Notes: generated by a model not told the origin, from the sequence alone. DNA of 64,000 bases from Burkholderiaceae bacterium (GCA_913776825.1 CAJYPV010000021.1:1-64000); one strand, 5' to 3'; shown: positions 1-9,049, counted from the first letter of the stretch. Program-made: numbers and translations.

Positions 1-2393
1 CGCTTCGCGATCCAGGGCTTGCCCGTCTTCGGATCGGTCGAGGCGGCGTTGTACAGGATGCGCCGGTTGGCCGGCCAGGCCCAGGCCCAGTCCTGCACCA
101 TGCCGATGCCGTAGGGGTCCGCGTTGCCGCGGCGGCCCATCTGGTTGCCGGCCTGGGTCCAGGCGCCGGCATAGATCCAGCAGCCGCTGGCTGTGGTGCC
201 GTCGTCGCGCAGCAGGCCGAAGCCGGCCAGCTGCTCGCCGGCCTTGGCCAGGACCTTGGTCGGGTCCTTGGGATCGGTGACGTCGGCCAGGGCCTTGCCG
301 TTGTATTCCATCGCCAGCTCTTCGGGCGACGGCGAGTGCGGGATCTTGTAGTTCCAGGCCAGGTTGAGGATCGGGTCCGGGAAGGCGCCGCCCTCCTTGG
401 CATAGGCCGCGCGCAGCCGCGTGAACAGCTCACCCACGATCTCGGTGTCGGGCAGGGCCTCGCCCGGGGGCTCGGCGCCCTTCCAGTGCCACTGCAGCCA
501 GCGGCTGGAGTTGGTGACCGAGCCGTTCTCCTCCGCGAAGCAGGTCGACGGCAGGCGGAACACCGTGGTCTGGATCTGCTTGGGATCGACGTCGTTGTGC
601 TCGCCGAAATTGCGCCAGAACTCGCTGGTCTCGGTCATCAGCGGATCGATGGTGACCAGGAACTTGAGCTTGGACAGGCTGCGCACGATCTTGTGCTTGT
701 CCGGGAAGGAGCCGACGGGGTTGAAGCCCTGGCAGATGTAGCCGTTGAGCTTGCCCTGGTCCATCAGCTCGAAGGCCTGGAGCACGTCGTAGAGCTTGTC
801 GATCTTGGGCAGGTAGTGGAAGGCCCAGTCGTTGTCGGCCGTGGCCGCCTTGCCGAACCAGGCCTTCTGCATGCTGACGAAGAACTTGGGGTAGTTCTGC
901 CAGTAGCTCATCTGGTTGGGCCGCAGCGGCTTGAGGGCGCGCGGGCGGTAGTAATCGTCCAGCGTCTGCTCGGTGTCGCGCGCCAGCGAGAGGTAGCCGG
1001 GCAGCGAGTTCGACAGCAGGCCCAGGTCGGTCAGGCCCTGGATGTTGCTGTGGCCGCGCAGCGCGTTCATGCCGCCGCCAGGGGCGCCGATGTTGCCCAG
1101 CAGCAGCTGCACGATGGCGCCGGTGCGGATGATCTGCGAGCCCTGGCTGTGCTGCGTCCACCCCAGCGCATACATGATGGTCATGGTGCGGCCGGGCACG
1201 CTGGTGCTGGCGATGTACTCGCAGACCTTCAGGAACTTGTCCTGGGGCGTGCCCGTGATGCGGCTGACCATCTCGGGCGTGTAGCGCGAATAGTGGCGCT
1301 TCATGACCTGCAGCACGCAGTTCGGGTCCTGCATGGTCATGTCGACCTTCGCATGGCCCTGCTCGTCGAGCGCGTAGCCCCAGCTCTTGTTGTCGTAGCT
1401 GCGCTTCTCGGCGTTGTAGCCGCTGAAGATGCCGTCCTCGAACTTGTAGTCCGGGCCCACGATGAAGGGCGCGTTGGTGTAGTTGCGGACGTACTCGGTC
1501 TGGATCTTGTCCTGGCTCAGCAGGTAGTTCACGACGCCGCCCAGGAAGGCGATGTCCGAACCCGCGCGGATGGGCGCGTAGTAGTCCGCCACGGCGGCCG
1601 AGCGCGTGAAGCGCGGGTCCACCACGACGAGGCGTGCCTTGTTGTGCTTCTTGGCCTCGATGACCCATTTGAAGCCGCACGGATGCGCTTCTGCGGCATT
1701 GCCGCCCATGATCAGGACCAGATCAGCGTTCTGGATGTCCTGCCAATGGTTGGTCATCGCACCGCGGCCGAACGTCGGGGCCAGACTGGCCACCGTCGGT
1801 CCGTGTCAAACGCGGGCTTGGTTGTCGAACGCCAGCATCCCCATCGAGCGCATCGCCTTGTGGGTGATGTAGCCCGATTCATTCGAGGAGGCCGAGGCAC
1901 AGAGCATGCCGGTCGAGAGCCAGCGGTTGACGGTCTTGCCGTCGCCGTTGGTGGCGATGAAGTTGGCGTCGCGGTCGGCCTTCATCAGCTTGACCAGGCG
2001 AGTCATCGCCTCGTCCCAGCTGACGCGCTTCCATTCGGTGGCGCCGGCTTCGCGGATCTGCGGGTACTTCAGGCGGTTGGGGCTGTGGACGAAGTCCAGC
2101 AGGCCCGCGCCCTTCGGGCAGAGGGTGCCGCGATTGACCGGATGGTCGGGGTCGCCCTCGATGTGGATGATTTCGCTGGTGACGTTCTTGGCCTTGTCAC
2201 CCAGCGAATACATGATGAGTCCGCAACCCACCGAGCAATACGGGCAGGTGTTGCGGGTCTCGGTGGCCCGAGCGAGCTTGAATTGACGCGTTTCCGCCAG
2301 TGCGGCGGTTGGGGAGAATCCCAACGCCACGAGGCTGGAGCCCATGACGGCCGCCCCGCTCACCCGGAAGAAATGTCTCCGGTTCATGTCCAT
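1..2393 (-). CDS. fdnG: Formate dehydrogenase alpha subunit, selenocysteine-containing (5' part; 3' end outside window)
   Basis: Catalytic molybdopterin/selenocysteine subunit of a membrane-linked, periplasm-facing formate dehydrogenase (FdnG/FdoG type), which oxidises formate to CO2. The start is ATG at 2393, with AGGAGG at 2404-2409. The N-terminus has a twin-arginine signal (MDMNRRHFFRVSG, cleavage near ALA). A 4Fe-4S motif follows (CPYCSVGCG, then CPKG). The frame is interrupted by TGA at 1806-1808, codon 196, in the context NQARV-TGA-HGPTVASLAPTFGRG. That matches the Sec position of E. coli FdnG, so the TGA is read as selenocysteine rather than as a stop. The frame then stays open to the window edge (about 797 codons of a family length near 1,015). 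Downstream subunits (beta, gamma) would lie left of the window. An automatic caller would split this gene into two pieces. Confidence 0.95.
1773..1798 (-). promoter_or_regulatory. Bacterial SECIS hairpin directing selenocysteine insertion
   Basis: On the minus-strand mRNA, directly after the in-frame UGA (1806-1808), the bases CGACGG U GGCC AGUCU GGCC CCGACG fold into a stem. It has a 4-bp GC apical helix, a 5-nt loop AGUCU and a single bulged U 5' of the apical helix. The lower helix pairs 5 of 6 bases. Apical helix, GUCU-containing loop and bulged U are the known SelB-recognition features of E. coli fdhF/fdnG. The pairing is seen by eye; SelB binding is inferred. Confidence 0.85.
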
Positions 2394-2854
2394 GTTGGCT
2401 GTGCCTCCTGCCCGGGGACGAGGTCGTGTCGCGTGTCGCCCAGGCCAATTCGCGGCCGGCACGCGGCCCGCCCCGCTATTTCGTCATAAAGCCCCGGGTT
2501 TGTCCAACCAGCGGACGGGGGGAAAACGCGTGGGGAAACCACAGGACGCACAGTACTTCACGGCGACTGGAACTTGTGCGCTGCAGCGTGCCGCGCGCGC
2601 GGACCGACACGCCGCCAGACGCCCGCATGAGCGCCAGCTCGCACGCCGCGCATGAAGCGCGGATGACGCCGGAACGGCATGCGGCGCGTGGTCGCCGTCG
2701 CCCGACATCCCCGTCGCCATCGACCTCCGCCGCCATCGCAGGCGCGAAACGCGGACGCACCCAAAGCAAAGGGCGGCACGATGGCCGCCCTTCGGGTCGA
2801 TGCGCTCATGACGTCGAGCGCGCGCCGTGCTCAGGCGCTCAGGTGCTCAGGCGC
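2394..2854. other. Intergenic region between apbC and fdnG
   Basis: This 461-bp stretch has no convincing gene. It carries the fdnG leader and ribosome binding site (2404-2409) and, at its right side, the apbC terminator hairpin. No clear sigma-70 or sigma-54 promoter for fdnG could be picked out by eye. Confidence 0.6.
2764..2792 (-). terminator. Rho-independent terminator of apbC
   Basis: Perfect 9-bp stem 2769-2777/2784-2792 with a 6-nt loop. In the minus-strand direction it is followed by a T-rich tract (TTTGCTTT). It lies about 65 nt after the apbC stop, and so separates apbC from fdnG. Confidence 0.8.
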
Positions 2855-3949
2855 TCACGTGCCCTTGGAGATCGTGATCGTCGGGAACTTCGACGAATAG
2901 TCCTTGGCCTGGCCGGCCAGCTTGACCGCGACCTTGCGCGCGATGGCCTTGTAGGCTTGCGCATGCGGACCGTCCGGATCGGCGACGACGGTCGGACGAC
3001 CACTGTCGGCCTGCTCGCGGATCGACAGCGCCAGCGGCAGCGCGCCGAGCAGGTCCTGTCCATATTGATCGGCCATGCGCTGACCGCCGCCACTGCCGAA
3101 GATGTGCTCGGCATGGCCGCATTGGCTGCAGATGTGGATGGCCATGTTCTCGACGACACCGAGGATGGGCACACCCACCTTCTCGAACATCTTCAGGCCC
3201 TTCTTCGCATCGATCAGCGCGATGTCCTGCGGCGTGGTGACGATCACCGCGCCGCTGACCGGCACGCGCTGGGACAGCGTCAACTGGATGTCGCCGGTGC
3301 CGGGGGGCATGTCGATGACGAGATAGTCCAGGTCCTTCCAGCGGGTCTGACGCAGCAACTGCTCCAGCGCCTGGGTGGCCATCGGACCACGCCAGACCAT
3401 CGCCTGATCGTCCTCGACCAGGAAGCCGATCGACATCAACTGCAGGCCGTGCGAGACCAGCGGTTCCATCGTCTGGCCGTCAGTGCTTTCGGGGCGCCCC
3501 TGGATGCCCAGCATCATCGGCAGGCTGGGGCCGTAGATGTCCGCATCCAGCAAGCCGACTTTCGCGCCTTCAGCCGCGAGGGCGAGCGCGAGGTTCGCAG
3601 CGGTGGTGCTCTTGCCGACGCCGCCCTTGCCCGAGGCCACGGCGACGATGTTCTTCACGCCGGGCAGCAGTTGCACGCCGCGCTGGACGGCATGAGCAAT
3701 GATCTTGCTGGTCACGGTCACGCTGACATTGCCGACGCCCGGCACCGCGCGCGCGGCGGCCACCAGGGCGGCGCGCAGGCCGTCGATCTGGCTGGCGGCG
3801 GGATAGCCCAGTTCCACATCGAAGCTCACCGCATCGCCGTGCACCCGCAGATTGCGAAGTTGTTTGGTCGTGACGAGGTCGCGGCCGGTGTTGGGATCAA
3901 CAACCTGCTGCAGGGCCTGCAGCAGCGTGGCTTCTTGGATCTGGGACAT
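2855..3949 (-). CDS. apbC: Iron-sulfur cluster carrier protein, Mrp/NBP35 family
   Basis: P-loop ATPase thought to bind and deliver 4Fe-4S clusters to apoproteins in the cytoplasm. The 364-aa product has an N-terminal MIP18/FeS-assembly-like domain (about 1-85) and a deviant Walker A motif (SGKGGVGKST, about 106-115). It also has the switch sequence DMPPGTGD and the cluster-binding pair CSQC (C274/C277). Start ATG at 3949 gives the canonical MSQIQEATLLQAL start; an upstream extension of the frame has no family similarity. It ends at a terminator and so appears monocistronic. Supplying Fe-S clusters to the neighbouring formate dehydrogenase is possible, but that is only inference from proximity. 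Confidence 0.95.
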   Translation of the reverse strand: MSQIQEATLLQALQQVVDPNTGRDLVTTKQLRNLRVHGDAVSFDVELGYPAASQIDGLRAALVAAARAVPGVGNVSVTVTSKIIAHAVQRGVQLLPGVKNIVAVASGKGGVGKSTTAANLALALAAEGAKVGLLDADIYGPSLPMMLGIQGRPESTDGQTMEPLVSHGLQLMSIGFLVEDDQAMVWRGPMATQALEQLLRQTRWKDLDYLVIDMPPGTGDIQLTLSQRVPVSGAVIVTTPQDIALIDAKKGLKMFEKVGVPILGVVENMAIHICSQCGHAEHIFGSGGGQRMADQYGQDLLGALPLALSIREQADSGRPTVVADPDGPHAQAYKAIARKVAVKLAGQAKDYSSKFPTITISKGT

Positions 3950-4273
3950 GGAACGGAACGCCTTGCAGGCAGGAAAGAATCGGAGTGATCGGCACGCGAC
4001 CACAGTGGCCGGCAGTCTAGCCGAGCGAACCAATCCCCTGAAAACCAAGGGCGACCGGTCCCAAGTGAAGCGCCCCAAGACCCGTGTCCCAGCCATCACT
4101 GCAGCTGATGGCAAGAGGCGCAGTTGCCGCTGGTCGAGCATGGCTGCTGGCGCGGTTGGCAGCGACAGGCACCGGGGGGCCTGGCGATAGGCGCCGAAAA
4201 GCAAAAAAGCCGCAGCGTTCGCTGCGGCTTTGTCTGCCGGATCTGCGTCAGCCTGCGCTGAGCGATCCAAAGT
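3950..4273. other. Intergenic region between tRNA-Lys and apbC
   Basis: 324 bp with no supportable gene. It contains the apbC leader on the right-to-left strand and a strong terminator for the tRNA-Lys transcript at 4203-4231. The short open frames here look like chance frames in GC-rich DNA. Confidence 0.6.
4203..4231 (-). terminator. Terminator of the tRNA-Lys transcript
   Basis: 11-bp perfect stem (4206-4216/4221-4231) around a GTTC tetraloop. On the minus strand it is followed by six T and then GCTTTT, about 43 nt after the 3' end of the last tRNA-Lys. Confidence 0.9.
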
Positions 4274-4349
4274 TGGTGGGCCCTGAGTGACTCGAACACT
4301 CGACCAACGGATTAAGAGTCCGCTGCTCTACCAACTGAGCTAAGAGCCC
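4274..4349 (-). tRNA. tRNA-Lys(CTT), copy 1
   Basis: 76 nt with encoded CCA. Acceptor GGGCTCT pairs with AGGGCCC through one wobble. The anticodon loop is CTCTTAA in a CGGA/TCCG stem, so the anticodon is CTT. D-arm TAGCTCAGTTGGTAGAGCA and T-arm GTTCGAGTC are canonical. It appears identical to the copy at 4565-4640. Confidence 0.97.
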
Positions 4350-4564
4350 GTATCTTTTGACTGCGCCGAATCGACGAGGTCAGCGGTAGTTTCTAATCTA
4401 CCTGCAACATCACGATAACTCGCTGGATGCCGCTATTGCGATTCAAATCACATCGCAGTGTCAGCATTATCACCGAAGTTTTTGCTGAGTATGTCGAAAA
4501 CTAACGACACCTGGCGAAATACTTTGAATTTCTTCGATCCTGTCGACGCCTCGACAAGAAAGGT

Positions 4565-4640
4565 TGGTGGGCCCTGAGTGACTCGAACACTCGACCAACG
4601 GATTAAGAGTCCGCTGCTCTACCAACTGAGCTAAGAGCCC
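4565..4640 (-). tRNA. tRNA-Lys(CTT), copy 2
   Basis: 76 nt, CCA-encoded, anticodon CTT. The gene sequence matches copy 1, including the discriminator base. The 215-nt spacer between the two copies is clearly AT-richer than the rest of the window and has no hairpin I could identify. Confidence 0.97.
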
Positions 4641-4750
4641 CCGTGCAATTCAAACTGATCAGACGATCCCGACGAGACCCTCACCGATCGAGTTTCGATC
4701 GCCCGATATTCTCGATGAACTCTTGAATATCTCGCGCCAAAACCAGTCAG

Positions 4751-4826
4751 TGGTGGGTTGTGCAGGATTCGAACCTGCGACCAACGGATTAAAAGTCCGC
4801 TGCTCTACCGACTGAGCTAACAACCC
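4751..4826 (-). tRNA. tRNA-Lys(TTT)
   Basis: 76 nt, CCA-encoded. Acceptor GGGTTGT/ACAACCC, anticodon loop CTTTTAA, so the anticodon is TTT. It shares the D-arm and anticodon stem with the two CTT copies but has a different T-arm and acceptor. It is probably the first gene of a three-tRNA minus-strand transcript ending at the terminator at 4203-4231. Confidence 0.97.
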
Positions 4827-5045
4827 TCAAGCCCTGGATCCAGGCCACGACTCAAGTCCGCAGTGACATCGAACGCCTGGGTTACTCAACCCGAGCTTTC
4901 AACCTTCATCCGATCCTGCAGGTCTTGTGCCAGACAACGCCAACCACAATCCACTAGCAAGACTTGCGAACCCAAGCTGTGATCATTCACTGATCGGCTT
5001 GTATTCAAGTCTCTTTGAGGTATCGCCCCTCAGCAGAGCCACAGA

Positions 5046-5840
5046 TTATAGGACGGTTTTTTGTTGACGCGCAAGCGTCTTCAAATATTGTTGAACCAAC
5101 TCGGCGGCGGCCACCATGCCGAAGCCCGCCGTGACCGCCACGCTGGAGCCGTACCCATGGCAATTCAGGCTGCCGTCGAGCTCGCAGGACTCCGGCGGCC
5201 GCACCACCGGTTCACGCGAGAACACGCAGGTCACCGACATCGCACCCTGACGCGGCGCGCCATGCTCCTTGCGCAGCCGCTGACGCAGGCTCGCGAGCAG
5301 CGGGTCATGGGTGGTGGCGGAGAGGTCCAGCACTTCCACCGCCTGCGGCCGATGCTTGCCGCCCGCTGCGCCCACGCACACCTGCGGCAGCTTCAAGGCG
5401 CGGGCCCAGGCAGCGATCTGGGCCTTGGCGCGGACCTGGTCGCAAGCGTCGACGATGCCATCCACCGCCACGTCGCCGAGCAGCGAGGGCCAGTTCTTGT
5501 CATCGACGAATTCTTCGATGGTGATGACGTCGCAGCCGGGGTGAATGTCCAACACCCGCTGCTTCAGCGCTTCGGCCTTGGCCATGCCGACGGTGCTGCC
5601 CAGCGCCTGCACCTGGCGGTTGATGTTGGACTCGGCCACATGGTCCAGATCGATCAGCACCAGCCGCGCGACGCCCATGCGCGCCAGCGCCTCCACCACC
5701 CAGGATCCCACACCGCCCAGCCCGACCACCGCGAAGCGCCCTGCCCGCAGGCGCGCATAGTCGCGCTCGCCGTGCAGGCGGCGCAGTCCGCCGAAACGTC
5801 GTTCGGCATCGGCCTGGAGGGAGTCGTCGATCATGGTCAT
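5046..5840 (-). CDS. tcdA: tRNA threonylcarbamoyladenosine dehydratase (TcdA/CsdL)
   Basis: ThiF/MoeB-like E1 enzyme that uses ATP to cyclise t6A37 to ct6A in ANN-decoding tRNAs, which include the lysine tRNAs encoded next door. The N-terminal half has the nucleotide-binding glycine loop (VGLGGVGSW, about 38-46). The family signatures DLDHVAESNINRQ and VDACDQVRAK follow, and the length (264 aa) is typical. ATG at 5840 (MTMIDDSL) was chosen. A TTG at 5852 would extend the frame into a terminator hairpin, and ATG at 5834 is also possible; none of the three has a strong Shine-Dalgarno sequence. Confidence 0.93.
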   Translation of the reverse strand: MTMIDDSLQADAERRFGGLRRLHGERDYARLRAGRFAVVGLGGVGSWVVEALARMGVARLVLIDLDHVAESNINRQVQALGSTVGMAKAEALKQRVLDIHPGCDVITIEEFVDDKNWPSLLGDVAVDGIVDACDQVRAKAQIAAWARALKLPQVCVGAAGGKHRPQAVEVLDLSATTHDPLLASLRQRLRKEHGAPRQGAMSVTCVFSREPVVRPPESCELDGSLNCHGYGSSVAVTAGFGMVAAAELVQQYLKTLARQQKTVL

Positions 5841-5851
5841 CAAAAGCGACA

Positions 5852-5876
5852 AAGCCCCGCGATCACCGCAGGGCTT
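5852..5876 (-). terminator. Terminator after the tolB-pal-cpoB operon
   Basis: Inverted repeat 5852-5861/5867-5876 (AAGCCC outer and GCG inner pairing, one mismatch, 5-nt loop). On the minus strand it is followed by TTGTCGCTTTTG. It sits 66 nt after the cpoB stop and only 12 nt before the chosen tcdA start. Confidence 0.7.
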
Positions 5877-5941
5877 GGAAGTGAGTGTCCGCGCACCCGC
5901 GACGCGGCGGGATCTGATGGATCCCGCGTCAGGTCATGCAC

Positions 5942-6724
5942 TCAGCGCAGCGTCGCCGCGCGTTCCTTGGCGGCCTTCGCGGCTTCGCTGTTGGGATAGG
6001 CCTTGATCAGGTCGTCCAGCGTGCGGCGGGCCGACTTGTTGTCCTTGAGTTCGATCTGGCAGTTGGCGATGGCCAGCAGGCTTTCCGCAGCTCGCGGATG
6101 CTCGGGATTGGCCGCCACGAAACTCTTGAAGGTGGCAATCGCCGCCTTGTAGTCGCGCTTGCCGTACTGGGCATTGCCCAGCCAGAAGCGGACCGAATCC
6201 GAATAGCCGCTGGCCGGGAAGCGCTGCAGGAAGGACGAGTAGGCCGACACGGCTTCATTGAAGTCGCCATTGCGGATCAGACCCATCGCGGCATCGAACT
6301 GCCGCTTCTCTTCCGGATCGGCCTGGAATTCCTTGCCGTCCAGCGCCACTTTCTGCGGCTCCAGCGGACGCAGTCGGGAATCCAGCGTGGCGGACTGATC
6401 CGACACCTTGCGCTGGGTTTCCGACAGGTCGCGCGCCAGCTGCTCGTTTTGACCGCGCAGCTTGGCGATTTCATTGCGGAGCGCGTCGATCTGGCTGGAC
6501 AGGTCCAGCAGCCCCCGCTGAGCGGTGGACAGCTGGTTCTGCAACTGCTCGACGCGCGCACGCTGCGCTTCCTCGTTCTGTGTCTGTTTTGCGCGCAGGT
6601 CCAGGATGGCCTTGCGAGCCTCGTCATCCTCGAACAACGCGGCGCGCGCGGGCGAGCTCACGCTCATCGCGAGCACCGTGGCCAGGGCCAGGGCGGACAG
6701 TCGGGGGAAACGCAGCATGCTCAT
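5942..6724 (-). CDS. cpoB: Cell division coordinator CpoB (YbgF), TPR protein of the Tol-Pal system
   Basis: Periplasmic protein that links peptidoglycan synthesis to outer-membrane constriction at division, working with TolA and PBP1B. The 260-aa product has a signal peptide (cleavage near SSPARA-ALFED), a coiled-coil trimerisation region (about 35-110, heptad-rich with Gln/Leu/Arg) and C-terminal TPR repeats (about 135-255: FDAAMGLIRNGDF, then FWLGNAQYGKRDYKAA, then LLAIANCQIELKDN). The start is ATG at 6724, with a second ATG two codons on. It begins 1 nt after the pal stop codon, which indicates translational coupling. Confidence 0.95.
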   Translation of the reverse strand: MSMLRFPRLSALALATVLAMSVSSPARAALFEDDEARKAILDLRAKQTQNEEAQRARVEQLQNQLSTAQRGLLDLSSQIDALRNEIAKLRGQNEQLARDLSETQRKVSDQSATLDSRLRPLEPQKVALDGKEFQADPEEKRQFDAAMGLIRNGDFNEAVSAYSSFLQRFPASGYSDSVRFWLGNAQYGKRDYKAAIATFKSFVAANPEHPRAAESLLAIANCQIELKDNKSARRTLDDLIKAYPNSEAAKAAKERAATLR

Positions 6725-6725
6725 C

Positions 6726-7253
6726 TCACTTGTCCCGCAGTTCGACGCGGCGGTTCTTCGCCCAGGCGTCTTCGTTGTGGCCGTTGTCAGCCGGACGCTC
6801 CTTGCCGAAGCTCACCGGCTCGACCTGGTTGGTCGCCACGCCCAGCAGCGTCAGCGACTTCGCCACGGCTTCCGCGCGCTTCTGACCCAGGGCCAGGTTG
6901 TACTCGCGGCCACCGCGCTCGTCGGTGTGACCTTCCAGGCTCAGCACCAGCGACTTCTTGTTGTTCAGACGCTTGGCGTGGTTCTCGACCAGGCTGCGGT
7001 AGTCGTCCTTGACCACGAAGCTGTCGAAGTCGAAGTACACGATGCGCTGGTTGGACACGGCCGCGTCGAGCTGGGCGCCCAGGTCCACGGTCGTGACCGG
7101 ACGCTGGCTGGTGGTGTCGGTCTGGGGTTGCGGTTGCACGACCGGGGGGGCCGTCTTGGTTTCCACCGGCGCGGGCTCATCCAGCTTGGTCGAGCTGCAA
7201 GCCGCCAGGGCCGCCGCGGCCACCAGGCTCAGCATCAGTTTTTCGAATTTCAT
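6726..7253 (-). CDS. pal: Peptidoglycan-associated lipoprotein Pal
   Basis: Outer-membrane lipoprotein that anchors the envelope to peptidoglycan through an OmpA-like domain and binds TolB. The lipobox is LAAC in the signal MKFEKLMLSLVAAAALAAC. A Pro/Thr-rich linker follows, then the OmpA C-terminal domain (about 70-175) with the peptidoglycan-binding sequences GHTDERGG and NLALGQKRAEAV and the terminal NRRVEL. ATG at 7253 was chosen because AGGAG lies 9 nt upstream; ATG at 7259 is only 3 nt from that site. Confidence 0.97.
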   Translation of the reverse strand: MKFEKLMLSLVAAAALAACSSTKLDEPAPVETKTAPPVVQPQPQTDTTSQRPVTTVDLGAQLDAAVSNQRIVYFDFDSFVVKDDYRSLVENHAKRLNNKKSLVLSLEGHTDERGGREYNLALGQKRAEAVAKSLTLLGVATNQVEPVSFGKERPADNGHNEDAWAKNRRVELRDK

Positions 7254-7481
7254 TTGCATATGCTCCTATCGATCAAAGGGCAGGCGGAGTTAAACGGCAG
7301 GTCGCCGGGGAGGAAAAACGAGGATTGTGTCGCAATCGCCAGGACCGCAGCGATAGGCCAACAGCGCCTTCAGCAGCCAACCCTCCAGGTCGCGAACGCG
7401 GCTCGCACAGCGAGTTCACGAACGCGACGGCAGGGTGAGCAAACCGCGTGCCTGGACACGCGGCGTGCGACACGCCGGAGG

Positions 7482-8777
7482 TCATGAGGTGAACGGTCCC
7501 CACGCGGGTTCGCGGATGTCGGCCACGCTGGGCGTCGCCAGCTTGGCCTTGACCTTGCCGTCCAGCGTCGTGGTCATCAACACATCGCGACCGCCGGAGC
7601 GGGTGGCGAACACAATCAGTTTGCCGTTGGGCGCGAAGCTGGGGCTCTCGTCATCCGTGGTGTCGGTGACCTGCTGCACCTGGCCGCTGCCCAGATCCAT
7701 CACGCACAGCTTGAAGCTGCCGCCGCCCACCCGGGTGATGTAGGCCAGGGTGCGGCCGTCCGGGCTGATCGTCGGGCTGATGTTGTAGTTGCCGCTGAAG
7801 GTCACGCGCTCGGCGCTGCCGCCGGCCACCGGCATCTTGTAGATCTGAGGGGCGCCGCCGCGGTCGCTGACGAAATAGATCGACGCGCCGTCCGGTGCGA
7901 ACGCGGGCTCGGTGTCGATGGCCGAGCTCTGGGTCAGCCGGCGCACGCCGCTGCCGTCGCGGTTCATGATGAACAGTTGCGAGCCGCCGTCGCGCGACAG
8001 CGTCACCGCCAGTTGCTGACCGTTCGGCGAGAACGCCGGCGCGCTGTTGCTGCCTCGGAAGTCCGCCACCTTGCGGCGCCGACCGGTGCGCAAATCCTGG
8101 ATCCAGATCACCGCCTTCCGAGTCTCGAAGGACACATAGGCCAGCTCGTTGCCATCGGGCGACCAGGCGGGCGAGATGATCGGCTCCGGGCTGGCCAGCA
8201 CGGTTTGCTCGCCTTCGCCGTCCGCGTCCGACACCCGCAGGCTGTAGCGCGGACCTGCCTTGTTCACATAGACGAGCCGGGTCGCAAACACGCCGCGGTC
8301 GCCGGTGAGCTTCTGATAGATCGCATCGGCGATCTTGTGGGCGGCCAGACGCAGATCCGCCGGCGGCACCGGCAGGCTTTCGCTGCCGATGTCCTGACCC
8401 TTGACCACATCCCACAGGCGGTAGCGCACGTCGAAGCGGCCATCGGCCAGACGGGTCGCCGAGCCCGCGACCAGCGCATCGGCGGCACGGGTGCGCCATT
8501 CGGAGAAGGCGGGCGTGGAGGTCTCCGTCATGCCGGACTGCCCGGGCACCAGGCTGAACTGCCCGCTGCGCTCCAGGTCGGCGCGGATGATCGCCGCCAG
8601 CGGCTGGCCGGTGGCTGTTTCATCCCGGAAGTCATTGATCGCGATCGGCAGCCGGGTGGCGCCGACACCGGCGATCTCCACACGGAATTGCGACCAGGCC
8701 GGCAGTGCGAGTCCGGCGGCAGCGCCGCCCAGCAGGGCCCGGCGCGTCAAAGGCAAAGCAGTCGTCTTGGTGCTCAT
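7482..8777 (-). CDS. tolB: Tol-Pal system beta-propeller protein TolB
   Basis: Periplasmic propeller protein that cycles between Pal and TolA during outer-membrane constriction. The 431-aa product has a signal peptide, an N-terminal alpha/beta domain (about 30-165) and a C-terminal six-bladed propeller with WD40-like repeats (SPAWSPDGNELAYVS, then PAFSPNGQQLAV, PAFAPDGASIYFVS, PTISPDGRTLAYI, PSFAPNGKLIVF). The signal contains a twin-arginine-like stretch (LTRRALLGGAAAG) where E. coli TolB uses Sec. pal and cpoB follow; tolQRA are not in the window, so the operon is split from them. Confidence 0.96.
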   Translation of the reverse strand: MSTKTTALPLTRRALLGGAAAGLALPAWSQFRVEIAGVGATRLPIAINDFRDETATGQPLAAIIRADLERSGQFSLVPGQSGMTETSTPAFSEWRTRAADALVAGSATRLADGRFDVRYRLWDVVKGQDIGSESLPVPPADLRLAAHKIADAIYQKLTGDRGVFATRLVYVNKAGPRYSLRVSDADGEGEQTVLASPEPIISPAWSPDGNELAYVSFETRKAVIWIQDLRTGRRRKVADFRGSNSAPAFSPNGQQLAVTLSRDGGSQLFIMNRDGSGVRRLTQSSAIDTEPAFAPDGASIYFVSDRGGAPQIYKMPVAGGSAERVTFSGNYNISPTISPDGRTLAYITRVGGGSFKLCVMDLGSGQVQQVTDTTDDESPSFAPNGKLIVFATRSGGRDVLMTTTLDGKVKAKLATPSVADIREPAWGPFTS

Positions 8778-9049
8778 GACTTTCGCAACGAATGGAGGCC
8801 CGCATTGTGCCCGAGTGCCGAACTTCGGTTGCGGACCGTTGGAGTTACAAGGCGCTACGAAAACTCCACGATCGCCATCGAAATTTCCGATGCGATCGCG
8901 ACGGCGGGCGCAGTGATGACGCCCTCCTCGGCAAGCGCGCTGCCCAGCCCCTCATTCAGGTGGGGCGTCGACGGGCAGTCTGAACGAAGCCGGGAGCGGT
9001 TCAAGCCGAAGAGCGCACACGCCGCAGCCGGCGCGCGGCGTCACCGGGC
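8778..9049. other. Intergenic region upstream of tolB
   Basis: 272 bp between the rng stop and tolB. It should hold the tolB promoter. A GC-rich inverted repeat near 9021-9042 (GCCGC/GCGGC core) could help end the rng transcript. No gene is supported, and there is no trace of tolA. Confidence 0.4.

Noticed and set aside
1801..1810. Nonsense mutation or frameshift splitting formate dehydrogenase
   Set aside because: TGA position, flanking residues and SECIS hairpin match a selenocysteine codon, and the frame continues without shift.
336..2489. Long plus-strand open frame of 717 aa
   Set aside because: Antisense to the formate dehydrogenase gene; composition is a typical GC-rich mirror frame with no family motifs.
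4274..4826. Integrative element attachment site at the tRNA-Lys genes
   Set aside because: No integrase gene and no partial tRNA repeat elsewhere in the window; the duplicate copies are full tRNAs.
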